From assembly GCA_964423465.1 (NCBI GenBank), contig CAYRFK010000114.1, positions 1 through 15,686 on the forward strand: DNA of 15,686 nt. Direction: 5' to 3'. The position numbers were made by a program, and so were the translations under genes. The notes below the pieces were generated by a model that was not told the origin of the DNA, did no database searches, and worked only from the letters and a program-made list of their open reading frames with translations. Below, in pieces: positions 6,591 to 14,900 of the stretch. This DNA comes from VGWF01 sp964423465. Lineage in GTDB: Bacteria > Verrucomicrobiota > Kiritimatiellia > PWTM01. Numbering within the stretch: the first letter of the stretch is position 1; each line of letters begins with the position of its first letter.

Positions 6591-8765
6591 ATGTGGTCGT
6601 TCCTCAATCCGATGTTCCTGTGGGCCGGGCTGGCGGCGACGATCCCGCTGGTCCTGCACCTGCTGGCGCGCCGGCGCGCCGTGCGGATCCGGTTCCCGAC
6701 GATCCGCTTCCTGCAGATGGCCAAGCGGCAGTCGTCGCACCGCGTGCGGATGGAGAACTTCCTTCTGTGGTTCCTCCGCACGGCGCTGCTGCTGCTGCTG
6801 GCGCTGGCCTTCGCGCTGCCGGTCGTGCGCAGCCGCACGGCGGGCTTCCTCGGCCGGTCGCGGCGCGATGTGGCGGTCGTGTGGGACGTGTCCCACAGCA
6901 TGACGTACGAGACCGGAGGACGGAAGGTCTGGGACGATGGCCGCGACGTGGTGCTCAACATCCTGGCGGGATTGGGCGCGGGCGACCGCATCTGCCTGTA
7001 CCTGGCGGGCGGCGAGGTCACGCCGCTGGCCGCGGCGCCGACGCCCGACCTGAAGTTTGTCGAAGCCCAGGTTCGCCAGCAGACGCCGGAGGGATCGGTG
7101 GCCGTCCTTGCCCCGGCCCTGCGCGCGGCCTGCGATGCGCTCAAGGACTCGGGCGCGCGCGAACGCGAGGTCTACATTGTGACAGACGGGCAGGCCCTCA
7201 CCTGGGGCGGATTCCATTCGGCGGTCCCGGACGCGACGCAGGTCGGGACGACAAACGCGGCGGCATGGGACGCGAAGACGGTCGACGAGCGCATCGTCTT
7301 CTTCACCGCGCTGCTCGGTGCCGACGCCCCGGAGAACGCCGCACCGACGGACGTCGAGGTGCAGCCGGGCCTTCTGCTGGCCGGCTCGCCTGCGCAGTTG
7401 AGCGTGCGGACGGTCCAAAGCGGCCCGTCGCGCGAGACGTCGCTGACGCTGACAGTCGACCAGCGGGAGATCGCTCGGCAGACCATCCCGGCCGGCCAGG
7501 CGGGCGGCGAGACCGTGTTCCCGCTCCCGGAACTCTCGCCCGGCTTCCACGCGGCCTCGGTTGCAACATCGCCGGACGGTCTGGTGGTGGACGACACGTT
7601 CCACATCATCCTCCGAGCGCGCGACCGCGTGCCCGTACTGTGCGTAGGCGACGAGGCCGACATGGTGTTCCTCACACGCGCCCTCAGCCCCGGCGTGCGA
7701 ACCACGGGCCTCACGCCGCGGTCGATCACGCCCGCGGCATGGACCCCGCAGGTCGCGCAGGGGCAGGGGTGCGTCTTCCTTTGCAATGCCGCCCCGCTGC
7801 CCGGCGCCGTGCTGATGGAGATCGAGCGCTACGTGCGCGAGGGCGGCCTCGTCGTGGTGTTTCCGGGCGACAAGGGAGGCCCGGCGGACTACGAGAACCT
7901 CTCGTGGCTTCCGGCGAAACCCGTGGGCGTCGACGAAATGCCGTCGGGCGAGGGGCGGCGGTCGCTGCGCCTGAAGAAACCGGCGGATCCGCTTTTTCAG
8001 GGGCTCCTGCTGCCGCCGGGCGTCGTGCCGACGCTCGCGGTACGGCGGACCGCCCGGCTCGCCGCGCCGGCGCCGGATGCGGAGGCGCTGATCGTCATGG
8101 ACGGCGACGCCCCGCTGCTGATGGCGCGTCCCTTCGGCGCCGGCCGCGTGCTGCTCTTCACGGTGTCCGCGGACCGCGCCTGGAGCAACCTGCCGCTGAC
8201 TCCGATCTACCTGCCGTTGCTGCACCAGATCGTCCGCCACGGCGCCGGGCTCGTGCGCGAGCCGCTGTGGCTGCCCGCAGGCCGCGATGTCGCACTGCCC
8301 GCCACCACCGCCGGGCTGACGGAGAAGAGCCGGCTGGCGGTGCCCGACGGCACCACGATGGCGGTGCGGCCGGTGAAGCGCGAGGGCCGCACCGATCTGG
8401 TGCTCGACGAGGCCCGCGTTCCGGGCATCTACCAAGGCATCGCAGCGACGGGAGCGAAGTGGCCCGTGGCCGCGGTCAATGTGGACCGCCGCGAGTCCGA
8501 TCTCACGCCCGTGGACCCGGAATCGGTGCCGAAGCTGATCGGATCGAAGCAGGTCTACATCGCGCGCGATCGCGAGGAACTGGCCCGCCGTGTCGAGGAG
8601 CACCGTGTGGGCCGGCCGCTGGGCGAGGTCATTCTCTGGCTGGTCCTGGCCGTGGCGGTTCTGGAGTTTCTGATGGCCAACCGCGTCAGCCGCCGTACCG
8701 CGGCGCGCCGTCATGCCTGGACCGTGGAGGCCTCGGGCCGGGTCCGCGTGGAGGGCGGGGCATGA
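6591..8765 (+). CDS. BatA-type membrane protein with vWA domain
   Basis: 724 residues. The start MWSFLNPMFLWAGLAATIPLVLHLL is the typical BatA N-terminus, with membrane segments at about 8-25 and 58-78. RRDVAVVWDVSHSM begins the vWA domain and keeps the MIDAS signature (Asp99, Ser101, Ser103); VYIVTDGQ at about 194-201 supplies another acidic position. The middle (about 345-535) looks like a glutamine-amidotransferase-like flavodoxin fold (VPVLCVGDEAD, ERYVREGGLVVVF, GRVLLFTVSADRAWSNLP). A C-terminal membrane helix (about 680-700) is followed by a basic tail. BatA proteins are inner-membrane components thought to act with MoxR and DUF58. The gene starts 5 bp after DUF58 and ends in an ATGA overlap with the next gene, so they form one operon. 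Confidence 0.92.
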   Translation: MWSFLNPMFLWAGLAATIPLVLHLLARRRAVRIRFPTIRFLQMAKRQSSHRVRMENFLLWFLRTALLLLLALAFALPVVRSRTAGFLGRSRRDVAVVWDVSHSMTYETGGRKVWDDGRDVVLNILAGLGAGDRICLYLAGGEVTPLAAAPTPDLKFVEAQVRQQTPEGSVAVLAPALRAACDALKDSGAREREVYIVTDGQALTWGGFHSAVPDATQVGTTNAAAWDAKTVDERIVFFTALLGADAPENAAPTDVEVQPGLLLAGSPAQLSVRTVQSGPSRETSLTLTVDQREIARQTIPAGQAGGETVFPLPELSPGFHAASVATSPDGLVVDDTFHIILRARDRVPVLCVGDEADMVFLTRALSPGVRTTGLTPRSITPAAWTPQVAQGQGCVFLCNAAPLPGAVLMEIERYVREGGLVVVFPGDKGGPADYENLSWLPAKPVGVDEMPSGEGRRSLRLKKPADPLFQGLLLPPGVVPTLAVRRTARLAAPAPDAEALIVMDGDAPLLMARPFGAGRVLLFTVSADRAWSNLPLTPIYLPLLHQIVRHGAGLVREPLWLPAGRDVALPATTAGLTEKSRLAVPDGTTMAVRPVKREGRTDLVLDEARVPGIYQGIAATGAKWPVAAVNVDRRESDLTPVDPESVPKLIGSKQVYIARDREELARRVEEHRVGRPLGEVILWLVLAVAVLEFLMANRVSRRTAARRHAWTVEASGRVRVEGGA
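8750..8755 (+). promoter_or_regulatory. Ribosome binding site inside the preceding gene's end
   Basis: GGAGGG lies 6 nt before the ATG at 8762, within the last codons of the BatA-type gene. With the ATGA overlap it fixes the start of the second vWA protein and suggests translational coupling. Confidence 0.7.
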
Positions 8766-10969
8766 GCGGCGCGGGCGACTGGATCTTCGAGCATGCGATG
8801 CCCGGCTGGAGCATCGCCGCCGCCGTCGGATTCGCGGTCGCGGTATGCCTGGTGACCGCGTGGCGGTTCCTGAAGCTCGACCGGCTCGGCATCCTGCTGC
8901 TGGTGCTCCGGATCCTTTTCCTCGCGGGACTCGGCTGGTCGCTCCTGCTGCCGTCGATGCGCCACGCCGCGCGCGAGGTGCTGCGTCCGCGGTTCCTCGT
9001 GCTGGTGGACACGTCGGCCAGCATGAACACGACGTTCGGCGGTACGGGGCCGGTGCGCTGGGAGACGGTGCGGAGCGTGCTGAAGCATGCGTGGCCGGAG
9101 AAGGCGTCGGGCCGGTTCACGGTGGATGTCCATCCATTCGCCGCCGAGACCGGTGCGCGGACGGATGCCGGCGATGCGGCGGGGCTGACCCCGGACGGCG
9201 CCTCGACGCGCCTGCGCGCCGCGATTGAACGCCTCGCGGCTCTTCACCGCGGCCAGCCCGTGGCGGGGCTGCTGGTGCTGAGTGACGGCCTCGACACGCG
9301 CGAGTTGCGCGACGACTGGGCGGGCGGCCCGTGGCCGTTCCCGATCCATACCGTCCGCATCGAGAAGCCCGCGCCCGCGGTCGAGCGCGCGCCGGATGTG
9401 CGCGTGGAAACCGTGGAGACGCCGCTGCGCGTCGTGGTGGGCTGGAACACCAAGCTTACCGCCGCCATCTCCGGCGAGACGCCGCCGGGCCGCGCGATCG
9501 CGGTGCGGCTCTACCGCAACGACCAGCTTCTGCAGGAGATCCCGACGCAGCTCGGCGACGGCGGCGGAACGCGCGACGTGGCCTTCCAGCTTGAGAACCC
9601 CGCGACCGGCGCCTTCACCTATCGTGTCGAGGTGCCGCCGCTGGCGGGCGAGACGCAGACCAACGACAATGTCAGCGCCGTGTCCGTGCAGGTTGTCGAC
9701 GCCCAGAATCGTCTCCTCTATGTCGAGGATGTGCCCCGCTGGGAATCGAAGTACCTGATCCGCGCCCTGCGGGCCGGCGGGGCCGTGACCCCGCTTGCGT
9801 TCGTGCGCGGGCCGGACAACCGGTTCCTGACCTACGGCGGCCGCGGCGCGATGACGCTCGACCTCACCGCGGCGCAGCTCGCCGAGTACAAGATGCTCGT
9901 GCTCGGCGATCTCGACGCCGCCACGCTGCGCGCCGACCGCGCCGAGGCGATCGCGAAGTTCGTGACCGAGGGCGGAAACCTCGTGCTGCTCGGCGGCGCC
10001 AAAGGTTGGGGGGCGGCCGGCTTCGAGGCGAGTCCGCTGAAGAAGCTCCTCCCGGTCGAGCGCAAGGGGACGCCGCCGGTGCAGGAGGGATCATTCAGCG
10101 TCGCGGTAACCGACGAGGGCCGTGCGCACCCTGTTTTCAAGGGCGAGGGCGCGGTGTGGGACACGCTGCCGCCGGTGCTGACCGTGTTTTCCGGCGGCGC
10201 CGTCACGCGCGGCGGCACCGTGCTGGCGACCGCGCAGACGCCCGAGGGAGCCCAGCCGCTCGTGGCGGTTCAGCGCTACGGCCAGGGCAAGGTCGTGGTC
10301 CTTCTCACGGAGTCGCTCTGGCGCTGGTCGCTGGCGCCGGGCGAAGACACGCCCTACCAGCGATTCTGGAACCAGCTCCTGAACTGGCTCTCGCCCGAGC
10401 AGGAGAAGTTGGCGGCGTTCGAGGTCGATCTGTTCGGCAATCTCTCGAACCTCTATCTCGGCGAGGCGGTTGATCTCTCCGCGCGCGTCGGCGGGGAGAA
10501 CGGGCAGTCGGCCACGGTGGTCTGCGAGGTGACGGCGCCGGACGGCCGCGTGATGCCGTTCCCGATGACCGCGCAGTCGATCACGACGGCGACGGGCAAG
10601 TCCCTGCCCGGGTTCATCCTGAAGTTCACGGCCGAGGCCTCGGGCCTGCACAAGGCCCGCGCGGTCGCGGAACTCGAGGGGAAGAAGGTCGAGTCCGCCC
10701 CGTTCTCGTTCTTCGTGCGCGGTGTGAGCGCCGAGTCGACCCCGCGACCCGCCAACCTCGACTTGTTGCAGAAGCTTGCCGAAAGCAGCGGCGGACGTTT
10801 CGTCGACCCGGGCGAGGTCGGGGCGCTGGTCGACGGCCTCAAGGCCGAGGGCCGCGAGGAGACGCGCGTGTCGTACCGGTCCATGTGGAACCACTGGCTG
10901 ACGATCGGTCTGCTGGTGGGGCTGCTGACGGTCGAGTGGATCACGCGGCGCCGGGCAAACATGGCGTGA
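8762..10969 (+). CDS. Membrane vWA protein with glutamine-amidotransferase-like domain
   Basis: 735 residues. Two N-terminal membrane helices (about 17-36 and 43-63) precede a vWA domain with an intact MIDAS motif (VDTSASM: Asp83, Ser85, Ser87) and LLVLSDGLDTRE near 175. Beta-rich segments follow (about 210-310). A glutamine-amidotransferase-like domain spans about 318-560: RLLYVEDVPRWESKYL, FVTEGGNLVLLGGAKGWG, and YGQGKVVVLLTESLWRW. No Cys sits at the usual nucleophile turn, so the domain is probably non-enzymatic. A C-terminal membrane helix (about 711-728) ends in a basic tail. The architecture matches the large vWA/GATase1-like proteins that accompany BatA in PVC bacteria. The start is fixed by the SD at 8750-8755; the frame is also open upstream, but only as a by-product of high GC. 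Confidence 0.9.
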   Translation: MSGAGDWIFEHAMPGWSIAAAVGFAVAVCLVTAWRFLKLDRLGILLLVLRILFLAGLGWSLLLPSMRHAAREVLRPRFLVLVDTSASMNTTFGGTGPVRWETVRSVLKHAWPEKASGRFTVDVHPFAAETGARTDAGDAAGLTPDGASTRLRAAIERLAALHRGQPVAGLLVLSDGLDTRELRDDWAGGPWPFPIHTVRIEKPAPAVERAPDVRVETVETPLRVVVGWNTKLTAAISGETPPGRAIAVRLYRNDQLLQEIPTQLGDGGGTRDVAFQLENPATGAFTYRVEVPPLAGETQTNDNVSAVSVQVVDAQNRLLYVEDVPRWESKYLIRALRAGGAVTPLAFVRGPDNRFLTYGGRGAMTLDLTAAQLAEYKMLVLGDLDAATLRADRAEAIAKFVTEGGNLVLLGGAKGWGAAGFEASPLKKLLPVERKGTPPVQEGSFSVAVTDEGRAHPVFKGEGAVWDTLPPVLTVFSGGAVTRGGTVLATAQTPEGAQPLVAVQRYGQGKVVVLLTESLWRWSLAPGEDTPYQRFWNQLLNWLSPEQEKLAAFEVDLFGNLSNLYLGEAVDLSARVGGENGQSATVVCEVTAPDGRVMPFPMTAQSITTATGKSLPGFILKFTAEASGLHKARAVAELEGKKVESAPFSFFVRGVSAESTPRPANLDLLQKLAESSGGRFVDPGEVGALVDGLKAEGREETRVSYRSMWNHWLTIGLLVGLLTVEWITRRRANMA

Positions 10970-11023
10970 GGGTTTCGGCGTGCCGGGCCGGGCCGGCGGG
11001 AGTATCGTGGACACGTGAAGGAC

Positions 11024-11028
11024 GGAGG
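11024..11028 (+). promoter_or_regulatory. Ribosome binding site of the carbohydrate-binding-like gene
   Basis: GGAGG lies 9 nt before the ATG at 11038 and supports this start over possible earlier starts in the same frame. Confidence 0.6.
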
Positions 11029-11037
11029 ATCGGAAGC

Positions 11038-11727
11038 ATGAGCGGCGCATGGCAAATGATGGCGGTTGCGGCGATGCTGGGCGCGGCGGCGACCGCGGCG
11101 CCGGCGGGACGGACGAACCTCGTCGCGAACGGGAGCTTCGACGATCCGAAGGACCCGCTGGCGGGCTGGCGGACGGACTACAACCTGCCGGGCGAGAGTT
11201 TGTACGCGCAGAACAGGGAACTGGTGTCGGTCGTGCCGGCCGAGGGCGGGCGGAAGACGGTGCTGCGCCTCAACGTGAAGACGGATGATCTCGCGATCAA
11301 CCAGGGCGTGAAGGCGGACAGCAAGCCGATCCCGATCGAGACGGATGTCCGCTACCGGTTCTCCGTCGCCGCGAAGTCCACCGGCCCGAACTGCCGCATC
11401 ATGCTGGAGGGCTATCGCTGGCGTCCCGGCATCAAGCCGCATCCGGATCCGGACCTCTCCGAACTGCGCAAGGTCTACAAGTTCACACAGCTCTTCTTCG
11501 GCGCCCAGAAGGCGGGCGACTTCGGCGGGATCGGCAAGTCGTGGTCGACGGCGGAATCCGAGTTCCCGGATGCCTTCAAGTCCGACCTCCAGAAGGACCT
11601 CTACGGCACGATGAAGTTCGTGGTTGTGCATGTCGTCGGCATCGGCGGCAAGGCCGGCGATCTGCACGTCGACGACGTCACGCTGGAACCGATGGGGCCT
11701 GTGAAGAAGACCCGATCAGAGAAGTAG
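11038..11727 (+). CDS. Small secreted protein with carbohydrate-binding-like jelly-roll
   Basis: 229 residues. The signal peptide covers about 1-21 (MSGAWQMMAVAAMLGAAATA). Immediately after it comes NLVANGSFDDPKDPLAGW (27-44), the hallmark opening of CBM4/9-type and related galactose-binding-like beta-sandwiches, and the domain closes with LHVDDVTLEP, equally typical of that fold. No catalytic domain is attached. Such modules bind glycans or act as adhesion domains. Here the gene sits inside the vWA operon, 68 bp after the second vWA gene, so it may be an exported partner or ligand-binding subunit of the complex rather than part of a polysaccharide-degradation locus. Binding specificity cannot be inferred. 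Downstream is the inverted repeat at 11729-11882. Confidence 0.85.
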   Translation: MSGAWQMMAVAAMLGAAATAAPAGRTNLVANGSFDDPKDPLAGWRTDYNLPGESLYAQNRELVSVVPAEGGRKTVLRLNVKTDDLAINQGVKADSKPIPIETDVRYRFSVAAKSTGPNCRIMLEGYRWRPGIKPHPDPDLSELRKVYKFTQLFFGAQKAGDFGGIGKSWSTAESEFPDAFKSDLQKDLYGTMKFVVVHVVGIGGKAGDLHVDDVTLEPMGPVKKTRSEK

Positions 11728-11728
11728 A

Positions 11729-11882
11729 AAACTCCAAACTCCAAGGAAGTAGGAAGGACCAAGAAGGAAGTGGATAAGAAAGGCGTCATAGTTTCAGGGC
11801 GTGATGGTCTCTGCCGGCGGAAGGCTCCGGCCTTCGATACTTGCAGTCTACTCACTTCTCACTTCCTTGGAGTTTGGAGTTT
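11729..11882. repeat. Intergenic element with perfect 22-bp inverted arms
   Basis: The arms 11729-11750 (aaactccaaactccaagg...) and 11861-11882 (...ccttggagtttggagttt) are perfect reverse complements over 22 bp and are separated by 110 bp. The left arm begins 1 nt after the preceding stop codon. The loop contains a small hairpin, gaaggc-tccg-gccttc (11820-11835). The wider right arm (11856-11881) matches a copy at 15512-15537 at 25 of 26 positions in opposite orientation. No transposase or obvious target duplication is present. The element is less GC-rich than the flanking genes. Confidence 0.85.
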
Positions 11883-11910
11883 CTCACTTCCTTCGCCTTC
11901 GTCCGGCACC

Positions 11911-11916
11911 GGGAGG
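11911..11916 (+). promoter_or_regulatory. Ribosome binding site of the DUF4175-like gene
   Basis: GGGAGG lies 5 nt before the ATG at 11922. It decides against a TTG start at 11841 in the same frame, which would translate part of the repeat arm. Confidence 0.7.
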
Positions 11917-11921
11917 ATCCG

Positions 11922-14900
11922 ATGACGGGCGGGCGGACTGCGGTGGACCTCGTCCGGCTTGGGTGCGTGGTGCATGCGCGCGAGGCGTTCCGATGGCTTG
12001 TGCTCGGCGTCGCCGCGGCGGGTGTGGTGGTGAGCGTTGCGGCGGTCCTTGATCTGGTCTTCCGGTACGAGCGGGCGGGTCGCATCGCATGCTTCGCCGC
12101 CCTGGCGGTCGCGGCGGCGGCGGGCGTGGTCGTGGTGGTCCGGACGCTGGTGCGGCGGACGACGCCGGAGGGGATCGCGGCGCGGCTCGAGCGGGCCTTT
12201 CCGGACCTCGACAACCGGCTGATCAACTACGTGCAGTTCGCGTCGGTCGACACGCCGGACGCGATGGTGTCGGCGTACCTCACGGCCGATCCGCCCGACG
12301 TGCGGCGGCTGCCGGCGTCGGCGCTGGGCAACCGTCGCGCGGCCCGGATCGCCGCGGGCGGGCTGCTGGCGGCGTCAGCGTTGATGGGCGGCGGATGGTG
12401 GTGGTCGGGGCCGGCGTGGACGAACGCCGTGATGCGCGTGGCGAATCCGCTCTCCGCGCGTCCGCCATCCACGATGGCCCGCATCGTCGTCGTCGCGCCC
12501 GGCACCGTGCGGGCGCTCGGAGGGCAGCCGCTGACGCTGTCCGTGCGCGTCGAGGGCAAGGCGGGCCAGCCGGTCTCGATCGAGTTGTGGCCGGCGGATG
12601 ACCGCCGCACGACGGTGGACCTTGGCCGGCTGGAAGGGAAGGGGGAGGAGTCCTTCGAGTATGCGCTGCCGCGGCTGACGGGTGACATGGGCTACCGGTT
12701 CCGTGCCGGCGACGCCGTGGCCGCGCGCCACGCCGTCACGCTGGTTCCGCCGCCCGCCTTCGCCCGCCTGGAGGCGCGTGTGGAGCCGCCGCCGTACATG
12801 CAGGCGACGGGGCGCGTCTTCAATGTTCTCAAGGAACGCATTGCCGCGCCGCAGGGCTCGATGATCCGCATCGAGGCGGAGGCGAATCGGGATCTTGCCG
12901 CAGCGGAGGCCGGCACGGTGGTCTCCACGTCGGGCCTCGCGAGGGCGGGAAGCGCGGTCGTCTGGACCGGGGCGATGGTGGCCGCCGCGTCGGGGCCGCT
13001 TTCCGTGTCCATTGCGGACGCGGACGGCTTCCGCGCGACCTGCGTGGCCGATCTCGACGTCGCACCCGATCTTCCCCCGCTGATCCGGATCCTTACGCCG
13101 ACCGCGCGCGTGAAACTGGGCCCCGGCTCGATGCCGCGCATCCAGTGGGACGTCATTGATGACTTCGGCCTGACCGCGGTCGCGATCGAGCAGGTCTTTC
13201 CCGGGGAGACGCAGAAGACGGCGACGGCCGTGGCGAACTGGGACATCAAGGCGAAGCGGACATTCAAACAGGTATGGGAGGGGGCAGGCGCTGAATGGCC
13301 GGAGAAGGGACGCCCGCTCGTGTATCGCGTGACCGCCACGGACAATCTGCCGGGTGCGCCCACGCCGCGCTCGCTCTCGACCCTTGTGTACTTTGATTCC
13401 GCGGCCACCGGCGCGATCGTTGCCGCCCGCGCTGCCGTGGCCGCCTCGGGACAGACTTTGGCCCACCTCGTCGAGTTGCAGAAGAAGAATCTCGACAAGA
13501 CAACCGTGTTGGAGAAGGCAAGCGGTGCGGCGCCCGAGGCGTGGACCGCGGTGCAGGCGGTGCAGGAGGACATCCTCCGGCGCGCCGGCGCCCTCCTGGC
13601 CGATCCGACACGCCCGCTCGGTGCGTTGGAGCAAGTGGTGCGCGATCTACATACCGGTCCCATGCGCGAGGTCGTTGGGATCGCCGCCCGCATCCCCAAG
13701 ACGGCCGAGGCCGAGCGTCCGGCGCTGGCCCGGCGCGCGCTCACGCTCGAAAGCGGGATCCTCCGCGCGCTTACGGCGGCGGAGGAGGGGATGGACCGCG
13801 TCGCGGCGCATCGACAGATCACGGGCCTCTTCGCCCTGCTCGACGCGCTCGTTCAGGGCCAGGGCGAGGCGCTGGAGGGTGCGCGGAAGTCGGCCGACAC
13901 CTCCGCGCAGATCGCGCGTCAACTGGTGGCGCAGCAGGACCGGCTTGCCGAGGATACGGGCGAGTTCGTCCGCCTGTGCCGTCGCGACTCCGCCGAGGTC
14001 GCCAAGACCGACGCGAACTTCGCCAAGATCGTCGAGCAGGTGGCGCAGGAGTGCGAAACGCGCAAGGTCTCGCCGACCATGGTCACCGCCGCCGGGCACC
14101 TTGAGAACAACGTCGCGGCCAAGGCCGTGCCGCTGCAGACGGAGGCCCTCGCGCACCTCAAGGAGTTTCAGACGCTACTCAACAAGTGGCGGGCGCTCGA
14201 CGCGCAGGAGAAGATGGAATCGATGCGCGATGCGGTCGAGCAGGCCGCCGAGAAGATGAAGAAGATCACCGACCTGCAGGCGAAGATCGTCGATGCGATC
14301 CGGCAGACCGAGCAGCAGAAGGACAGATCGGACAAGGATATGGAGGAACTGGACGAGGAACTCGGCGAGTTGAAGGGGAACATGGCCGAATCCCTGCTCA
14401 AGATCGCGACGGACCTCCACATCTTCCCCGAGTTGCCCGTGGGCAACGACATGGTGGCGGATGTCTTCCAGATCTACGAGGAAGTCGCCCAGGTGCCGGG
14501 CTCGGAGTCCACCGAGGCCAAGGAGCTTGGTCTGCAGAAGGAGGATTGGATCCTCGAAGCCCTCGAGACCGCCACGGAGCGGCTCGACGACATGGAAATG
14601 TGGCTGGTCGCGCAGCCCGACGCGACGAAGCGAAACACGGAGAACTTCGACCAGCAGGAGCTTCCCGAAATCCCGGTCATCCCCCTGGCGAGCGAGATCG
14701 AAGACATCATCGGCGATCTTCTCGAGCAGGAGGAGGAGATCATGAACGAGGCGGACGACTCGGCCACGAACCAGGGTTCGGCGGACATGGCCGCCGGTTG
14801 GGGCGTTGCCGAGGGCGAGTTCGCCAACTTCAGCGCGAAGGGCAAATCCGGCAACGAGCGGCCGGACCACAAGGACCAGGACGGGCGGTCGCTGGTCGGC

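Noticed and set aside
6552..8714. A 720-codon open frame on the minus strand opposite the BatA-type gene.
   Set aside because: Its product is His/Arg/Gln-rich and low in hydrophobic order, as expected for an antisense shadow of a GC-rich gene; no start signal or motif was seen.
6593..8761. The frame of the second vWA protein stays open for 723 codons upstream, through the whole BatA-type gene, suggesting a 1458-residue fusion.
   Set aside because: The translation of that part is Arg/Gly/Pro-rich without any family feature, the BatA frame has clear domains, and a good SD precedes the ATG at 8762. High GC removes stop codons from this frame.
11820..11835. A 6-bp hairpin with a 4-nt loop between the carbohydrate-binding-like and DUF4175-like genes, considered as a terminator.
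   Set aside because: No T-run follows on either strand and the stem is short; it is noted only as part of the inverted-repeat interior.
11729..11882. The inverted repeat considered as the ends of an insertion sequence.
   Set aside because: The interior is only 110 bp and contains no transposase frame.
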